Notes: generated from the sequence alone by a model not told the origin. Counted from the stretch's first letter, positions 43,620-53,189 are shown. The stretch: 64,000 bases of DNA from Xylophilus sp. GW821-FHT01B05 (GCA_038961845.1 CP152408.1:5146001-5210000); one strand, 5' to 3'. Made by a program: numbers and translations.

Positions 43620-43704
43620 ACATCCGCGGAACCGGCTTCGCCGGGCCGCTGGATGTGCCCCCTGCAAGGGGGGAGGCGAAGACGCGAAGCGCGTAGCCTG
43701 GGGG
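43620..43704. repeat. REP-like element downstream of flgN
   Basis: Copy of the family with catccgcggaaccggcttcg, ccccctgcaagggggg and gacgcgaagcgcgtagcctg. It touches the flgN stop codon. Confidence 0.85.
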
Positions 43705-44094
43705 TTAGCCAATAAATCTACTAGAGCCGTACGTCACGGGCTTGGGGATGCCGGGCATGAGGGCTGCCAGGCTGCGCTCGACCACGGCGGCGCGGCGGGC
43801 TAGTTGGGTGCGGTGCTGGCCCAGGGCGATGCCGGCCAGGCGCACGCGCGTCTGCAGCTCGGGGTTGGCGGCCAGCACGCCGGCGGCGCCGGGCTGGGCC
43901 AGGCAGTGGGAGAAGTCGGTGGAGGCCTCGCGCAGTGCGCTGGTGGCGGCCTCCAGGGCGTTGTGCTCACCCGTGACCAGGGCCTGGCCGACGGCGGCCA
44001 ACTGGGCTTCGACCCGCGCCAATCCCTGCACAACCGCGGCCTCTGGCGAGGCAGCGGCCTGTCCTGGCGGGAGCATGGGGCGGGAGGTGTTCAT
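43705..44094 (-). CDS. flgN: FlgN-type hook-filament junction chaperone
   Basis: Cytosolic chaperone for FlgK and FlgL. The 129-residue product is helical and rich in Ala, Leu and Gln, with LARVEAQLAAVGQALVTGEHNALE in the region where FlgN proteins are most alike. Sequence conservation in the family is poor, so the call leans on the flgA-flgM-flgN order. ATG at 44094 has AGGA 7 bp upstream. Confidence 0.85.
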   Translation of the reverse strand: MNTSRPMLPPGQAAASPEAAVVQGLARVEAQLAAVGQALVTGEHNALEAATSALREASTDFSHCLAQPGAAGVLAANPELQTRVRLAGIALGQHRTQLARRAAVVERSLAALMPGIPKPVTYGSSRFIG

Positions 44095-44114
44095 GGGCTC
44101 GTCCTGGGGAGCAA

Positions 44115-44462
44115 TCAGGATTCTGTGGCGCTGTCTTCTGCGTCGCCGCTACGGCGCAGCAGTTGCTGGGCGTTGGACAGCAGCTTGTCGGCGATGGCGC
44201 CGGCGTTGACTTTGTAGGAGCCGTCGGCGATGGCCGCACGGACCTGGGCCACCTTCTCGGCGTTGAAATCGGAGCCACCTGCGGCGGCACCGGCGATGGA
44301 CGAGGACTCCATCGAGCGCGCCAGGCTGGACACCGTCACGGTGGCGGCAGGCGCTGCGGCGGTCGGAGCCGGAGCCGGGGCAGGCGCCGGGCTGGCGGCC
44401 GCGCCGGTGCGGGCGCCGGGCGGCTTGGGCAGGTCAGCTGACGGTAAGGTGTTGATCTTCAT
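44115..44462 (-). CDS. flgM: FlgM anti-sigma-28 factor
   Basis: Binds FliA and is exported once the hook is finished, releasing late gene expression. The 115-residue product begins MKINTLPSADLP, has an unstructured Ala/Pro-rich middle (about 20-45), and a FliA-binding C-terminal half with FNAEKVAQVRAAIADGSYKV and ADKLLSNAQQLL, both typical. The ATG at 44462 has AGGAG 7 bp upstream. A strong sigma-28 promoter lies in front. Confidence 0.95.
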   Translation of the reverse strand: MKINTLPSADLPKPPGARTGAAASPAPAPAPAPTAAAPAATVTVSSLARSMESSSIAGAAAGGSDFNAEKVAQVRAAIADGSYKVNAGAIADKLLSNAQQLLRRSGDAEDSATES

Positions 44463-44507
44463 GGCATTTCTCCTGAGCCTCCCAGGACGCGAGGCAGCAC
44501 AGGGATT

Positions 44508-44534
44508 GTTTCGGCGCAATCCCGGAGAACTTTA
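44508..44534 (-). promoter_or_regulatory. Sigma-28 promoter of flgM
   Basis: The minus strand reads TAAAGTTC, 11 bp, GCCGAAAC, the closest match to the FliA consensus in the window. Transcription would start near 44500, about 40 nt before flgM. This makes flgM autoregulated through FliA, independent of upstream flgA. Confidence 0.85.
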
Positions 44535-44589
44535 GCCCCGCCGCGCGTGTTTTCGCCGCCGCTGCAAAGAGTGGCGGCCACGCAACAGC

Positions 44590-44733
44590 ACAAAAGGCCG
44601 CGGAGCAGGCCATGCCAGGACATCCGCGGAACCGGCTTTGCCGGGCCGCTGGATGTGCCCCCTTCGACGGGCTCAGGACAGGCTCCTGCAAGGGGGAAGG
44701 CGAAGACGCGAAGCGCGCAGCCTGGGGGTGTGC
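44590..44733. repeat. REP-like element between flgA and flgM with a nested second repeat
   Basis: Family copy beginning aaaaggccgcggagcaggcc and ending agcgcgcagcctgggggtg. Between gtgccccc and ctgcaaggggg it carries an extra segment of about 24 bp (ttcgacgggctcaggacagg, about 44662-44685) that the other copies lack. That segment resembles the short ttcgac-aggctcagg repeat common in many proteobacterial genomes. Confidence 0.8.
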
Positions 44734-44738
44734 CATGG

Positions 44739-45611
44739 TCAGAGGGCAAGCTGCACCGTGCGCTCATCGAGCACGGTGCCGGACATGATCCGCCCGTTCT
44801 CCATGCGGATGCGTACCTGCTGCCCGATAAAGCCCGCCGTCATGGCCTGGCCATCGGAGGTGACCGCAAAGCCCGGGCCCTGGGCCACCACCCGTACCTG
44901 GGTGCCGGCGCCAAAGGCCTGCGGCGGACGCACCATGGACTGGCGCAGGGCCTGCCCAGGCGCCAGGTTGCGGGTGACGGTGCTGCCGATCCACTGCGCC
45001 GGGTCGGCGACCACGGGCGACATGTCCTCGGCCCAGTCGACTTCGCCTTCGACGGCGTCGCCAGCCGACAGGGTGGTGCCCGGCGCCACCGGCCCCTGCA
45101 CCACCCAGGCCGGGCCAAAGGCCTTGACCGTGACCGGCAGGAAGACATTCCAGCGCACCTGGCCTTCGACGCAGCGCAGGCCGAGCCGGGACTTGCCCCA
45201 CAGGCGCATGCCCGGTGGCAGATAGGGTTCCACGCGGGCGCAGGGCGCGAGCCGCAGGCGGCTGTCGAGCGCGCCCAGGCTCACTTCCATGCGCAGCGGC
45301 AGGCTGGTGCCGGCCATCTGCTGCGGCAGTTGGGCCACGGCCTCGTCCAGGAAGTGTTTGCTGGCCGAGGCCAGGTCCTGCTCGGAGCCGACCGATGCCA
45401 CCGGCGCTGCCGGCGCCGCCAACGCGACCACGGTGGGCGCGGCCGCAGGCGTGGCCTGCGTCAGCGCCGCCAGTTGGGCGGCCTGCAGCGCCTGCAGTTG
45501 CGCCGGCGTATGCGCCGCCACCGCCGGGCCGGCCGCGTGCACGCCCGGGGCCATCAGCAGCAGGGCCGTGGCCAGGACAGGGAAAGAGGAAGAAACAAGG
45601 GGGATGCGCAT
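44739..45611 (-). CDS. flgA: FlgA P-ring assembly chaperone
   Basis: Periplasmic chaperone needed to assemble the FlgI P ring. The 290-residue precursor has a signal peptide (about 1-27, PGVHAAG) and a longer than usual Ala/Gln-rich segment up to about 80. The FlgA/SAF domain shows RLWGKSRLGLRC, LAPGQALRQSMVRPPQAFGAG and GQQVRIRMENGRIMSGTV. ATG at 45611 has GGGAG 8 bp upstream and gives the signal peptide; the longer frame to 46403 was rejected because it crosses flgB. Confidence 0.95.
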   Translation of the reverse strand: MRIPLVSSSFPVLATALLLMAPGVHAAGPAVAAHTPAQLQALQAAQLAALTQATPAAAPTVVALAAPAAPVASVGSEQDLASASKHFLDEAVAQLPQQMAGTSLPLRMEVSLGALDSRLRLAPCARVEPYLPPGMRLWGKSRLGLRCVEGQVRWNVFLPVTVKAFGPAWVVQGPVAPGTTLSAGDAVEGEVDWAEDMSPVVADPAQWIGSTVTRNLAPGQALRQSMVRPPQAFGAGTQVRVVAQGPGFAVTSDGQAMTAGFIGQQVRIRMENGRIMSGTVLDERTVQLAL

Positions 45612-45797
45612 GGCGGAGACTCCCGCAGTAACCGGAAGTTGACTATAGGTAGCCACCACCGGGCGGATGGCGCGAAGTGCGGCAGCTTCACCCCTTTCTT
45701 CGGCGCTTTGGGCTTGGGTAGCGGTTTCCATAATCGCTGCCACGTGGAGTGCCGCCTGCCGGCTGCCTTCCGCACTTTCCCAACCGAGGTGGCACCG

Positions 45798-46259
45798 ATG
45801 CTCGACAAACTGACACAGGCTGTGGATTTCCAAGGCAAGGCCCTGGTGCTGCGTGCCGAGCGCCAGCGCACCATCGCCAGCAATATCGCCAATGCGGACA
45901 CGCCGGGCTATGCCGGGCGCGACTTCCGCTTCAACGACGCGCTGCGCGACGCCACGGGTGCGGCGGCCGGCGGCAGCGCCGGCACCAGCCGCCTGCGCCT
46001 GGCCGAACCCCAATCGGGCGGCAGCGCCACCTCCACGGGCCGCACCGAGCCGGGCTTCATCCCGCTGACCACCTCGCTCGCGGGCAGCGGCCCGCGCATG
46101 GACTACACGGTGCAGACCCAGCCCAGCATGGACGGCAACAGCGTGGACATGGACCGCGAGCGCGCCGCCTTCGCCGACAACTCGGTGCGCTACGAGGCCA
46201 CGCTGCGTTTCATCAACGGTTCGGCCAAGACCATTCTCTCGGCCATCCAGGGCCAGTAG
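45798..46259 (+). CDS. flgB: FlgB proximal rod protein
   Basis: First gene of the rod-hook operon. The 153-residue product opens MLDKLTQAVDFQGKALVLRAERQRTIASNIANADTPGY-type sequence over residues 1-38, with the rod signature SNIANADTPGYAGRDF. The closing MDRERAAFADNSVRYEATLRFI is also typical. GAGGTG lies 6 bp before the ATG at 45798. Divergent from flgA across 186 bp. Confidence 0.96.
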   Translation: MLDKLTQAVDFQGKALVLRAERQRTIASNIANADTPGYAGRDFRFNDALRDATGAAAGGSAGTSRLRLAEPQSGGSATSTGRTEPGFIPLTTSLAGSGPRMDYTVQTQPSMDGNSVDMDRERAAFADNSVRYEATLRFINGSAKTILSAIQGQ

Positions 46260-46284
46260 GCCCGGCCACGACAGGAGCTTTCGC

Positions 46285-46689
46285 ATGTCGATGTTCTCAA
46301 TCTTCAACGTCTCCGGCAGCGCGGTCAGCGCGCAGTCGCAGCGACTCAATGTGGTGGCCAGCAACCTGGCCAACGTCGATGCCGTGGCCGGCCCCGACGG
46401 CAAGGCCTACAAGGCGCGCCAGGTGGTGTTCCAGACCGTGCCCATGGGCAGCGAGGGCTCGGCCGGTATCAAGGTCAACGCCATCACCGAGAACGACGCG
46501 CCCGGGCGCCGCGTGCTCGACCCGGCCAACCCGGCCGCCGACGAGCAGGGCTACGTCACCCATTCCAACGTGAACGCGGTGGAGGAGATGGTCAACATGA
46601 TCTCGGCCTCGCGCTCCTACCAGAACAACGTCGAGGTGATGAACACCGCCAAGACGCTGCTGCTCAAGACCCTGCAGATGGGCCAGTGA
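46285..46689 (+). CDS. flgC: FlgC proximal rod protein
   Basis: Rod subunit of 134 residues. The N-terminus has FNVSGSAVSAQSQRLNVVASNLANVDA and the C-terminus has VNAVEEMVNMISASRSYQNNVEVM with KTLLLKTLQMG, the conserved ends of rod and hook proteins. It lies 25 bp after flgB. Confidence 0.97.
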   Translation: MSMFSIFNVSGSAVSAQSQRLNVVASNLANVDAVAGPDGKAYKARQVVFQTVPMGSEGSAGIKVNAITENDAPGRRVLDPANPAADEQGYVTHSNVNAVEEMVNMISASRSYQNNVEVMNTAKTLLLKTLQMGQ

Positions 46690-46720
46690 GCCCCGTCCAC
46701 CACTTCACCGGGAACCACCC

Positions 46721-47389
46721 ATGAGCACCGTCACCGACGCTACCGCCGCCTCGTCCACCTATACCTATACGCCCACCACCAGCGCCACCACGAGCACGGA
46801 CATGGGCGCCACGCAGGACCGGTTCCTGAAGCTGCTGGTGGCGCAGCTGACCAACCAGGACCCGATGAACCCGATGGACAACGCCCAGATGACCACGCAG
46901 ATCGCACAGATCAACACGGTCACCGGCATCCAGCAGCTCAACACCACGGTCTCGGGCCTGGCGACGCAGCTGACCGCCACGCTGGGCATGCAGGCCAGCT
47001 CGCTGGTCGGGCACACGGTGGAAGGCGACGGCAACACGCTGGCGGTGGACGCCGACACCAAGCTTGGCACCGGCGCGTTCGAGCTCGATGGCGCGGCCTC
47101 CAGCGTGGTGGTCAGCATCAGCACGGCAGACGGCAAGTCGCTGGGCAGCATCAACCTGGGCACCATGGCCGCCGGCGCGCATGACTTCAGCTGGGACACG
47201 TCGTCCTACACCGGCACCGATGCGCTGAAGTTCAGCGTCGAGGCCACCAACAAGGGCGCCGCCGTGACCAGCACCACCCTGACCAAGGGCGTCGTCACCT
47301 CGGTCGGCTCGGACAGCAACGGCGCCCTGACGCTGACGCTGAACAACGGCAGCAAGGTGCCCTACAGCCAGGTCAAGTCCATCAGCTAG
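46721..47389 (+). CDS. flgD: FlgD hook-cap protein
   Basis: Scaffold that caps the growing hook and is discarded later. The 222-residue product carries the conserved N-terminal block QDRFLKLLVAQLTNQDPMNPMDN and TTQIAQINTVTGIQQLN, followed by Ig/Tudor-like beta-rich domains. It follows flgC by 31 bp. Confidence 0.97.
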   Translation: MSTVTDATAASSTYTYTPTTSATTSTDMGATQDRFLKLLVAQLTNQDPMNPMDNAQMTTQIAQINTVTGIQQLNTTVSGLATQLTATLGMQASSLVGHTVEGDGNTLAVDADTKLGTGAFELDGAASSVVVSISTADGKSLGSINLGTMAAGAHDFSWDTSSYTGTDALKFSVEATNKGAAVTSTTLTKGVVTSVGSDSNGALTLTLNNGSKVPYSQVKSIS

Positions 47390-47451
47390 GCGCTGCGCGC
47401 CCAGCCCCTCCGTTTTTTCGCCACGGCAACTGTTCACCAGGAGAACCGACC

Positions 47452-48654
47452 ATGTCATTCCAGCAAGGGCTCTCGGGCCTCAACGCCTCCAGCCGCAACC
47501 TCGACGTCATTGGCCACAACATCGCCAATGCCAATACCACCGGCATGAAGGCCTCGCGCGCCGAATTCTCGGAGCTGTATGCCGGCAACATCGGCACCGC
47601 CGGTGGTGTGTCCGCCGGCATTGGCGTGACCGTCGGCGCGGTGTCGCAGCAGTTCACCCAGGGCAACATCAGCAGCACCGGCAACAGCCTGGACGTGGCC
47701 ATCAGCGGCAGCGGCTTCTTCGTCGTGAAGCAGCCTGACGGCGACACCGCCTACACCCGCGCCGGCAACTTCAAGCTGGACTCCAACGGCAACATCGTCA
47801 CCAACGACGGCGCCCAGGTGCAGGGCGACATCATCGACCCGGTCACTGGCGTGGTGACCAAGGGCACCTTGCAAGTCCCCACCGGCAAGGGCATCGACGG
47901 CAAGGCCACCACCAGCGGCACGCTGGAGCTGAACCTGGACACGCGCGCGGATATCGCCGCAAACGAGACACCGCCGACGCCGACCACCACCTACGGCACC
48001 TCGCTTAACGTCTACGACGCCCAGGGCAATGCCATCCCGGTGAACCTGTACTTCGTGAAGACCGCCGCCAATGCATGGAGCGTCTACACCAAGGCCGATG
48101 CCAGCGACACGCCAACCCAGCTGACCTTCAACGCCAGCGGCCAGATCCTCACGCCCAACCCGGCCACGATGGCACTCACCGGCCTGCAGGCCGCGGGCGC
48201 CACCAGCACCCCGATCAATGTCAACTTCGACCTGAGCGGCCTGACCCAGAACGCATCGTCCTTCGCGGTGTCCAACATCGCGCAGAACGGCTACGCGCCC
48301 GGCCAGCTCACCGGCATGAGCATCGAGCCCGACGGCAAGCTGACCACCCGCTACTCCAACGGCCAGACGCAGACCGTGGGCCAGTTGACGCTGGCCAACT
48401 TCCGCAACGTGCAGGGGCTGGAGCCATCGTCCGGCAGCTACTGGAAGCAAACGGCCGCCTCGGGCGACCCCATCGTCAGCACGCCGGGCTCCGGCAACTT
48501 CGGCCAGCTGCAGTCCCAGGCACTGGAAGACTCGACGGTGGACCTGACCGCCGAGCTGGTGAACATGATGACCGCCCAGCGCGCCTACCAGGCCAATGCG
48601 CAGACCATCAAGACGCAGGACCAGGTGATGTCGACGCTAGTGAACTTGAGGTAA
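47452..48654 (+). CDS. flgE: FlgE hook protein
   Basis: Subunit of the hook, the universal joint. The 400-residue product starts MSFQQGLSGLNASSRNLDVIGHNIANANTTG-like over residues 1-31 and ends with LVNMMTAQRAYQANAQTIKTQDQVMSTL. The middle is beta-rich with the FlgE block GSGFFVVKQPDG and GDTAYTRAGNF. Length is normal for a betaproteobacterial hook protein. Confidence 0.97.
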   Translation: MSFQQGLSGLNASSRNLDVIGHNIANANTTGMKASRAEFSELYAGNIGTAGGVSAGIGVTVGAVSQQFTQGNISSTGNSLDVAISGSGFFVVKQPDGDTAYTRAGNFKLDSNGNIVTNDGAQVQGDIIDPVTGVVTKGTLQVPTGKGIDGKATTSGTLELNLDTRADIAANETPPTPTTTYGTSLNVYDAQGNAIPVNLYFVKTAANAWSVYTKADASDTPTQLTFNASGQILTPNPATMALTGLQAAGATSTPINVNFDLSGLTQNASSFAVSNIAQNGYAPGQLTGMSIEPDGKLTTRYSNGQTQTVGQLTLANFRNVQGLEPSSGSYWKQTAASGDPIVSTPGSGNFGQLQSQALEDSTVDLTAELVNMMTAQRAYQANAQTIKTQDQVMSTLVNLR

Positions 48655-48781
48655 CTATGAACCACCTCCAGGCTTGCCCATTGCGTATGACCGCCACCGC
48701 CTTTTCGAAGGGGCGACGCGTCCGTGCGCGGCACGCCTGCGCATGTGCCAGCCGGGCTGGCGTTGGGATGAAAGGCCGCCC

Positions 48782-49519
48782 ATGGACCGCTTGATCTACA
48801 CCTCGATGACCGGCGCCAGCGCTGCTGCGGCGCGGCAGACGGTGCTGGCCAACAACCTGGCGAATGCGTCGACCAATGGCTTTCGGGCCGAGCTGTCGCA
48901 GTTTCGCGCGGTGCCACTCAACGGCACCGGCACCAGCAGCCGGGTGTTTGCGCTGGAGGCCACCTCGGGCTATGACGACCGGCCGGGCTCGGTGCAGCGC
49001 ACCGAGCGCAACCTGGACGCCATGGCGCAGGGCAATGCCTGGTTCGCGGTGCAGGGCCTGGACGGCACCGAGGCCTATACCAAGAATGGCGCGCTGGAGA
49101 TCAACTCCCAGGGCACGCTGGTCAACAGCGTGGGCCTGACCGTGCTGTCGGACGGCGGCGCGCCGATCGACGTGCCGCAAGGCGCGCAGATTTCGCTGGG
49201 CCTGGACGGCACCGTCACCGCCAAGGTCGACGGCCAGCAGCCCAACATACTGGGCCGCGTGAAGCTGGCCACGCCAGACGCCGAGGACCCGCTGCGGCGC
49301 AGCGATGACGGCCTGTTCCGCACCCGCTCGGGCGACCCGGTGGCGCAGGACGCGCTGGCCAAGCTGCAGACCGGCGCGGTGGAAAGCTCCAACGTCAACG
49401 CCGTCGAATCCATGGTCGGCATGATCGCCGCGGCGCGCCAGTTCGAGTCGCAGATGAAGCTGATGCAGACCGCCGAGACCAACGACAGAAGCGCCAGCAA
49501 GCTGCTGGGCCAGAGCTAA
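48782..49519 (+). CDS. flgF: FlgF proximal rod protein
   Basis: Rod protein of 245 residues with MDRLIYTSMTGASAAAARQ, LANNLANASTNGFRAE and the C-terminal VESSNVNAVESMVGMIAAARQFE. The ATG at 48782 has AAAGG 6 bp upstream; the frame continues upstream to 48674 but that part is not rod-like. The 127-bp gap after flgE is the largest spacer in the early part of the operon. Confidence 0.96.
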   Translation: MDRLIYTSMTGASAAAARQTVLANNLANASTNGFRAELSQFRAVPLNGTGTSSRVFALEATSGYDDRPGSVQRTERNLDAMAQGNAWFAVQGLDGTEAYTKNGALEINSQGTLVNSVGLTVLSDGGAPIDVPQGAQISLGLDGTVTAKVDGQQPNILGRVKLATPDAEDPLRRSDDGLFRTRSGDPVAQDALAKLQTGAVESSNVNAVESMVGMIAAARQFESQMKLMQTAETNDRSASKLLGQS

Positions 49520-49544
49520 GTAGCTCCCCTTTAGAAAGACCGCC

Positions 49545-50327
49545 ATGATCAATTCACTCTGGATCTCCAAGACCGGCATGGAAGCCCAGCAAACCCAGCT
49601 GGACGTGATCTCCAACAACCTGGCCAACGTCTCGACCAACGGCTTCAAGCGCGCCACGGCGGTGTTCGAAGACCTGATGTACCAGAACCTGCGCCAGGTC
49701 GGCGCCAACAGCACCGAGCAGTCACAACTGCCCACCGGCCTGCAGTTGGGCCTGGGCGTGCGCACCGTGTCTACCGCGCGTTCCTTCGCGCAGGGCAGCC
49801 TGCAGCAGTCGGGCAATTCGCTGGACGTGGCCATCAGTGGCAATGGCTTCTTCCAGGTGACCATGCCGGACGGCACGCTGGGCTATACCCGCGACGGCTC
49901 GTTCCAGCGCAACGCCCAAGGCCAACTGGTGAATGCCACCGGCCTGCCGGTGGCCAGCGGTGTGACCATTCCGGCCAATGCGCAAAGCGTCACCATCGCC
50001 GCCGACGGCACCGTCAGCGTGCTGACCCAGGGCAATACCGCGCCGCAGCAGGTGGGCACCATTGCCCTGGCCAACTTCGTCAACCCGGCCGGCCTGGAGC
50101 CCAAGGGCCAGAACCTCTACACAGAAACTGCCGCATCCGGCCAGCCGCAGCAGGGCACGGCCGGCCTGAACGGCCTGGGCTCGGTGATGCAGGGCTATGT
50201 CGAGACCTCCAACGTCAACGTGGTGCAGGAACTGGTGACCATGATCCAGACCCAGCGCGCCTACGAGATGAACTCCAAGGCCGTGCAGACCTCCGACCAG
50301 ATGCTGCAAAAGCTGGGGCAGCTGTGA
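49545..50327 (+). CDS. flgG: FlgG distal rod protein
   Basis: Distal rod subunit of 260 residues. Conserved ends are [31 protein letters not shown] and [31 protein letters not shown], here split over the first 35 and last 45 residues; the middle has [13 protein letters not shown]. Its stop overlaps the flgH start. Confidence 0.97.
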   Translation: MINSLWISKTGMEAQQTQLDVISNNLANVSTNGFKRATAVFEDLMYQNLRQVGANSTEQSQLPTGLQLGLGVRTVSTARSFAQGSLQQSGNSLDVAISGNGFFQVTMPDGTLGYTRDGSFQRNAQGQLVNATGLPVASGVTIPANAQSVTIAADGTVSVLTQGNTAPQQVGTIALANFVNPAGLEPKGQNLYTETAASGQPQQGTAGLNGLGSVMQGYVETSNVNVVQELVTMIQTQRAYEMNSKAVQTSDQMLQKLGQL

Positions 50328-51007
50328 TGGCCGCGCGTCATGCCGCACTGCCGCTGCTGGCCGCCAGCCTGCTGCTGGCCGGCTGCGAGACCATGGCGCC
50401 CAAGGTCGACATGGCGACCACCTCGGCACCGCCGATCAACTACGCCATGCCGGCCAAGCCGCAGGTCACCGGCGGGCTGTTCCACACCAGCAGTTTTCGT
50501 CCGGCCTTCGAAGACCGGCGCGCGCGCCTGGTGGGCGACAGCCTGACCATCCTGATCGCAGAGAACGTCACGGCCAGCCAGACATCGTCGTCCACCGTGG
50601 ACCGCACCAGCAGCACCGCGGCGGGCATCAGCGCCCTGCCCTTCTTTGGCGCGGCCTCGCTGGCGGCCAAGACCAACATCGGCGCCTCCACCGCGAACGC
50701 GTTCGAGGGCAAGGGCGGCACCGCCAGCGCCAATACCTTCACCGGCACCATCACCACCACGGTGGTGGAGGTACTGCCCAACGGCCACCTGCTGGTGGCG
50801 GGCGAGAAGCAGATCGGCGTGCAGCAGAACGTGGACGTGCTGCGCTTCACCGGCACGGTGGACCCGCGCGCGATCCTGCAGGGCAATGCCATCCCGTCGA
50901 CCCAGGTCGCCAACGTGCGGGTGGAGTCGCGTGGCCGCGGCGCGCAGAACGAAGCCCAGACAGTAGGCTGGCTTTCCCGCTTCTTTTTCAACGTTAGCCC
51001 GTTCTGA
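50327..51007 (+). CDS. flgH: FlgH L-ring lipoprotein
   Basis: Outer-membrane L-ring subunit. The 226-residue precursor has a lipoprotein signal with lipobox LLAGC (lipidated Cys20). Family motifs include RRARLVGDSLTILIAENVTASQ and the late block LVAGEKQIGVQQNVDVLRFTG. The ATG at 50327 overlaps the flgG stop by 1 bp; a GTG just before it is less likely. Confidence 0.97.
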   Translation: MAARHAALPLLAASLLLAGCETMAPKVDMATTSAPPINYAMPAKPQVTGGLFHTSSFRPAFEDRRARLVGDSLTILIAENVTASQTSSSTVDRTSSTAAGISALPFFGAASLAAKTNIGASTANAFEGKGGTASANTFTGTITTTVVEVLPNGHLLVAGEKQIGVQQNVDVLRFTGTVDPRAILQGNAIPSTQVANVRVESRGRGAQNEAQTVGWLSRFFFNVSPF

Positions 51008-51026
51008 TCCTTCGCAAAATGCGTGC

Positions 51027-52181
51027 ATGGCTGCCCTGCACTTCTCCCACGCTCCTGTTCCCGCCCGGCGGGCGCGCACTGCCGCAGCGGCGCTCCTGAT
51101 ACTCGCCGCGCTGGCGGCCAGCCTGCCGGCGCAGGCGCTGCGCATCAAGGAAGTGGCGAGCGTCGCGGGCGCACGCAGCAATAAATTGACCGGCTACGGC
51201 TTGGTGGTGGGCCTGGATGGCACCGGCGACCAGACCACGCAGATGCCGATCACCACCCAAAGCCTGACCAATTACCTGCAGCAGCTGGGCATCACGCTGC
51301 CGACCAGCTCGCTGTCGCAACTGCAACTGAAGAACGTGGCCGCCGTGATGGTCACGGCCGAGATGCCGGCCTTTGCCCAGCCGGGCCAGGTCATCGACAT
51401 CAATGTGTCTTCGGTCGGCAATGCCAAGTCGCTCAAGGGCGGCACGCTGGTGGTGACGCCGCTGCGCGGCGTCGACGGCGAGGTCTATGCGCTGGCCCAG
51501 GGCAATCTGGTGATCGCCGGCGCCGGCGCCTCCGCTGGCGGCAGCCGGGTGCAGATCAACCACCTGAGCGCCGGCCGCATCCCCGGCGGCGCGCAGGTCG
51601 AACGCATCATTCCCACGCCGCTGCAAGAAGGCACGACGATCAACCTCGACCTGGACGCGACCGACTTCCAGACCGCGCGCCGCGTGGCGCAGGTGATCAA
51701 CACCCGCATCGGTGCCGGCACCGCGCGCGCGCTGGATGGCCGCACGGTGCAGGTGCAGGCGCCGCTGGACCCCAATTCGCGCGTGAACTTCCTTGCCGAC
51801 CTGGAAGAAATGCCGCTGGAGCTGTCCGCGCCCGCCGCCAAGGTGGTGGTGAATGCGCGCACCGGCTCGGTGGTGCTGAACCAGGCGGTCACCCTGGGCC
51901 CCTGCGCCATCGCGCATGGCAACCTGGCGATCACCATCAGCTCCACGCCCATCATCAGCCAGCCCGGCGCGTTCTCGCAGGGCCAGACGGTGGTGGCGCA
52001 AAGGAGCGACATCCAGATCAAGCAAGAGCCCGGCACGCTGCTGACCCTGCCGGCCGCGCCGCAGCTGGCCGACGTGGTGCGCGCCCTTAATTCGCTCGGC
52101 GCCACGCCGCAAGACCTGCTGGCCATCCTGCAGGCGATCAAGGCCGCAGGCGCGCTCAATGCCGAGCTGGAAGTGATCTGA
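51027..52181 (+). CDS. flgI: FlgI P-ring protein
   Basis: Periplasmic ring around the rod in the peptidoglycan layer. The 384-residue precursor has a signal peptide (about 1-37, ending SLPAQA) before LRIKEVASVAGARSNKLTGYGLVVGLDGTGD. Further on are GGTLVVTPLRGVDGEVYALAQG and IRPG-type GRIPGGAQVER. It follows flgH by 19 bp and is chaperoned by FlgA. Confidence 0.97.
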   Translation: MAALHFSHAPVPARRARTAAAALLILAALAASLPAQALRIKEVASVAGARSNKLTGYGLVVGLDGTGDQTTQMPITTQSLTNYLQQLGITLPTSSLSQLQLKNVAAVMVTAEMPAFAQPGQVIDINVSSVGNAKSLKGGTLVVTPLRGVDGEVYALAQGNLVIAGAGASAGGSRVQINHLSAGRIPGGAQVERIIPTPLQEGTTINLDLDATDFQTARRVAQVINTRIGAGTARALDGRTVQVQAPLDPNSRVNFLADLEEMPLELSAPAAKVVVNARTGSVVLNQAVTLGPCAIAHGNLAITISSTPIISQPGAFSQGQTVVAQRSDIQIKQEPGTLLTLPAAPQLADVVRALNSLGATPQDLLAILQAIKAAGALNAELEVI

Positions 52182-52193
52182 CGGGGCAGACCG

Positions 52194-53189
52194 ATGGCGA
52201 TCTCTTCCACCTCCTCCAGCAGCCTGCTGTCTTCGTCGGCACAGAGCGTCACGTCCAGCAACGCGCTGGCCGCAGACGCCCGCAGCCTCAATGCGCTCAA
52301 GCTGCAGGCCGGCCAGGACAGCCCGGCGGCCATCAAGGAAACCGCCAAGCAGCTTGAATCGCTGTTCATGCGCGAGCTGCTCAAGAGCATGCGCGAGGCA
52401 ACGATGAAATCCGGCCTGACCGACAACGCCGGCTCGGACCTGGGCACCGACATGCTCGACCAGCAGTTCGCCGTGAAGATGTCGGGCCAACCCGGCGGGC
52501 TGTCGGAGATGATCGCGCGCCAGTTGTCGCGCCAGAGCACCAGCGCGGACGCCGATGGCGACGCCGCCAAGATGGAATTCAACGTGCCCTCGACCTTGTC
52601 GCTGGGCCGTTTTGGCAGCAGCGGCACGGCGGCTGCCAGCGCGGCATCCGCCCCCGCCACGCGCGTGCGCACCACGCAAACGCAGGCCGGCTTTGTGCAG
52701 GCGCACAGCCAGACCGCGGCCCGCGTGGCGCAGGACAGCGGCATTCCCGCCGCCTTCATGATGGGCCAGGCCGGCCACGAGACCGGCTGGGGCCGCAGCG
52801 AGATCCGCCTGAAGGACGGCAGCAACTCCTACAACCTGTTTGGCATCAAGGCTGGCTCCGGCTGGACCGGCAAGGTGGCCGAGGTCACCACCACCGAATA
52901 CGTGGGCGGCCAGCCGCGCAAGGTGACGGCCAAGTTCCGCGCCTATGACAGCTACGAGGACTCGTTCCGCGACTACGCGCGCCTGATCAACGAGAGCCCG
53001 CGCTACGCCGCCGCCCGCCAGAAAACCGACTCGGCCGTGGCCTACGCCACCGAACTCAAGCGCGCCGGCTACGCCACCGACCCGGCCTATGCCTCCAAGC
53101 TGAGCCGGGCCATTCACAGCACGATGCAGCTGCAGCGCGCGCAACAAGCCCAGGGTGCCATCACCCTGGCCAATGGAAGCACAGGATGA
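52194..53189 (+). CDS. flgJ: FlgJ rod cap and peptidoglycan hydrolase
   Basis: Bifunctional 331-residue protein. The N-terminal rod-capping domain (about 40-110) has KQLESLFMRELLKSMREATMKSG and GTDMLDQQFAVKMS. The C-terminal glucosaminidase domain (about 160-320) has the likely catalytic Glu196 in GQAGHETGWG, with SNSYNLFGIKAG. It opens the cell wall for the rod. It follows flgI by 12 bp. Confidence 0.97.
   Translation: MAISSTSSSSLLSSSAQSVTSSNALAADARSLNALKLQAGQDSPAAIKETAKQLESLFMRELLKSMREATMKSGLTDNAGSDLGTDMLDQQFAVKMSGQPGGLSEMIARQLSRQSTSADADGDAAKMEFNVPSTLSLGRFGSSGTAAASAASAPATRVRTTQTQAGFVQAHSQTAARVAQDSGIPAAFMMGQAGHETGWGRSEIRLKDGSNSYNLFGIKAGSGWTGKVAEVTTTEYVGGQPRKVTAKFRAYDSYEDSFRDYARLINESPRYAAARQKTDSAVAYATELKRAGYATDPAYASKLSRAIHSTMQLQRAQQAQGAITLANGSTG

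Noticed and set aside
50994..53147. 717-codon open frame on the minus strand opposite flgI and flgJ
   Set aside because: It crosses two well-supported genes and shows only compositional shadow sequence.
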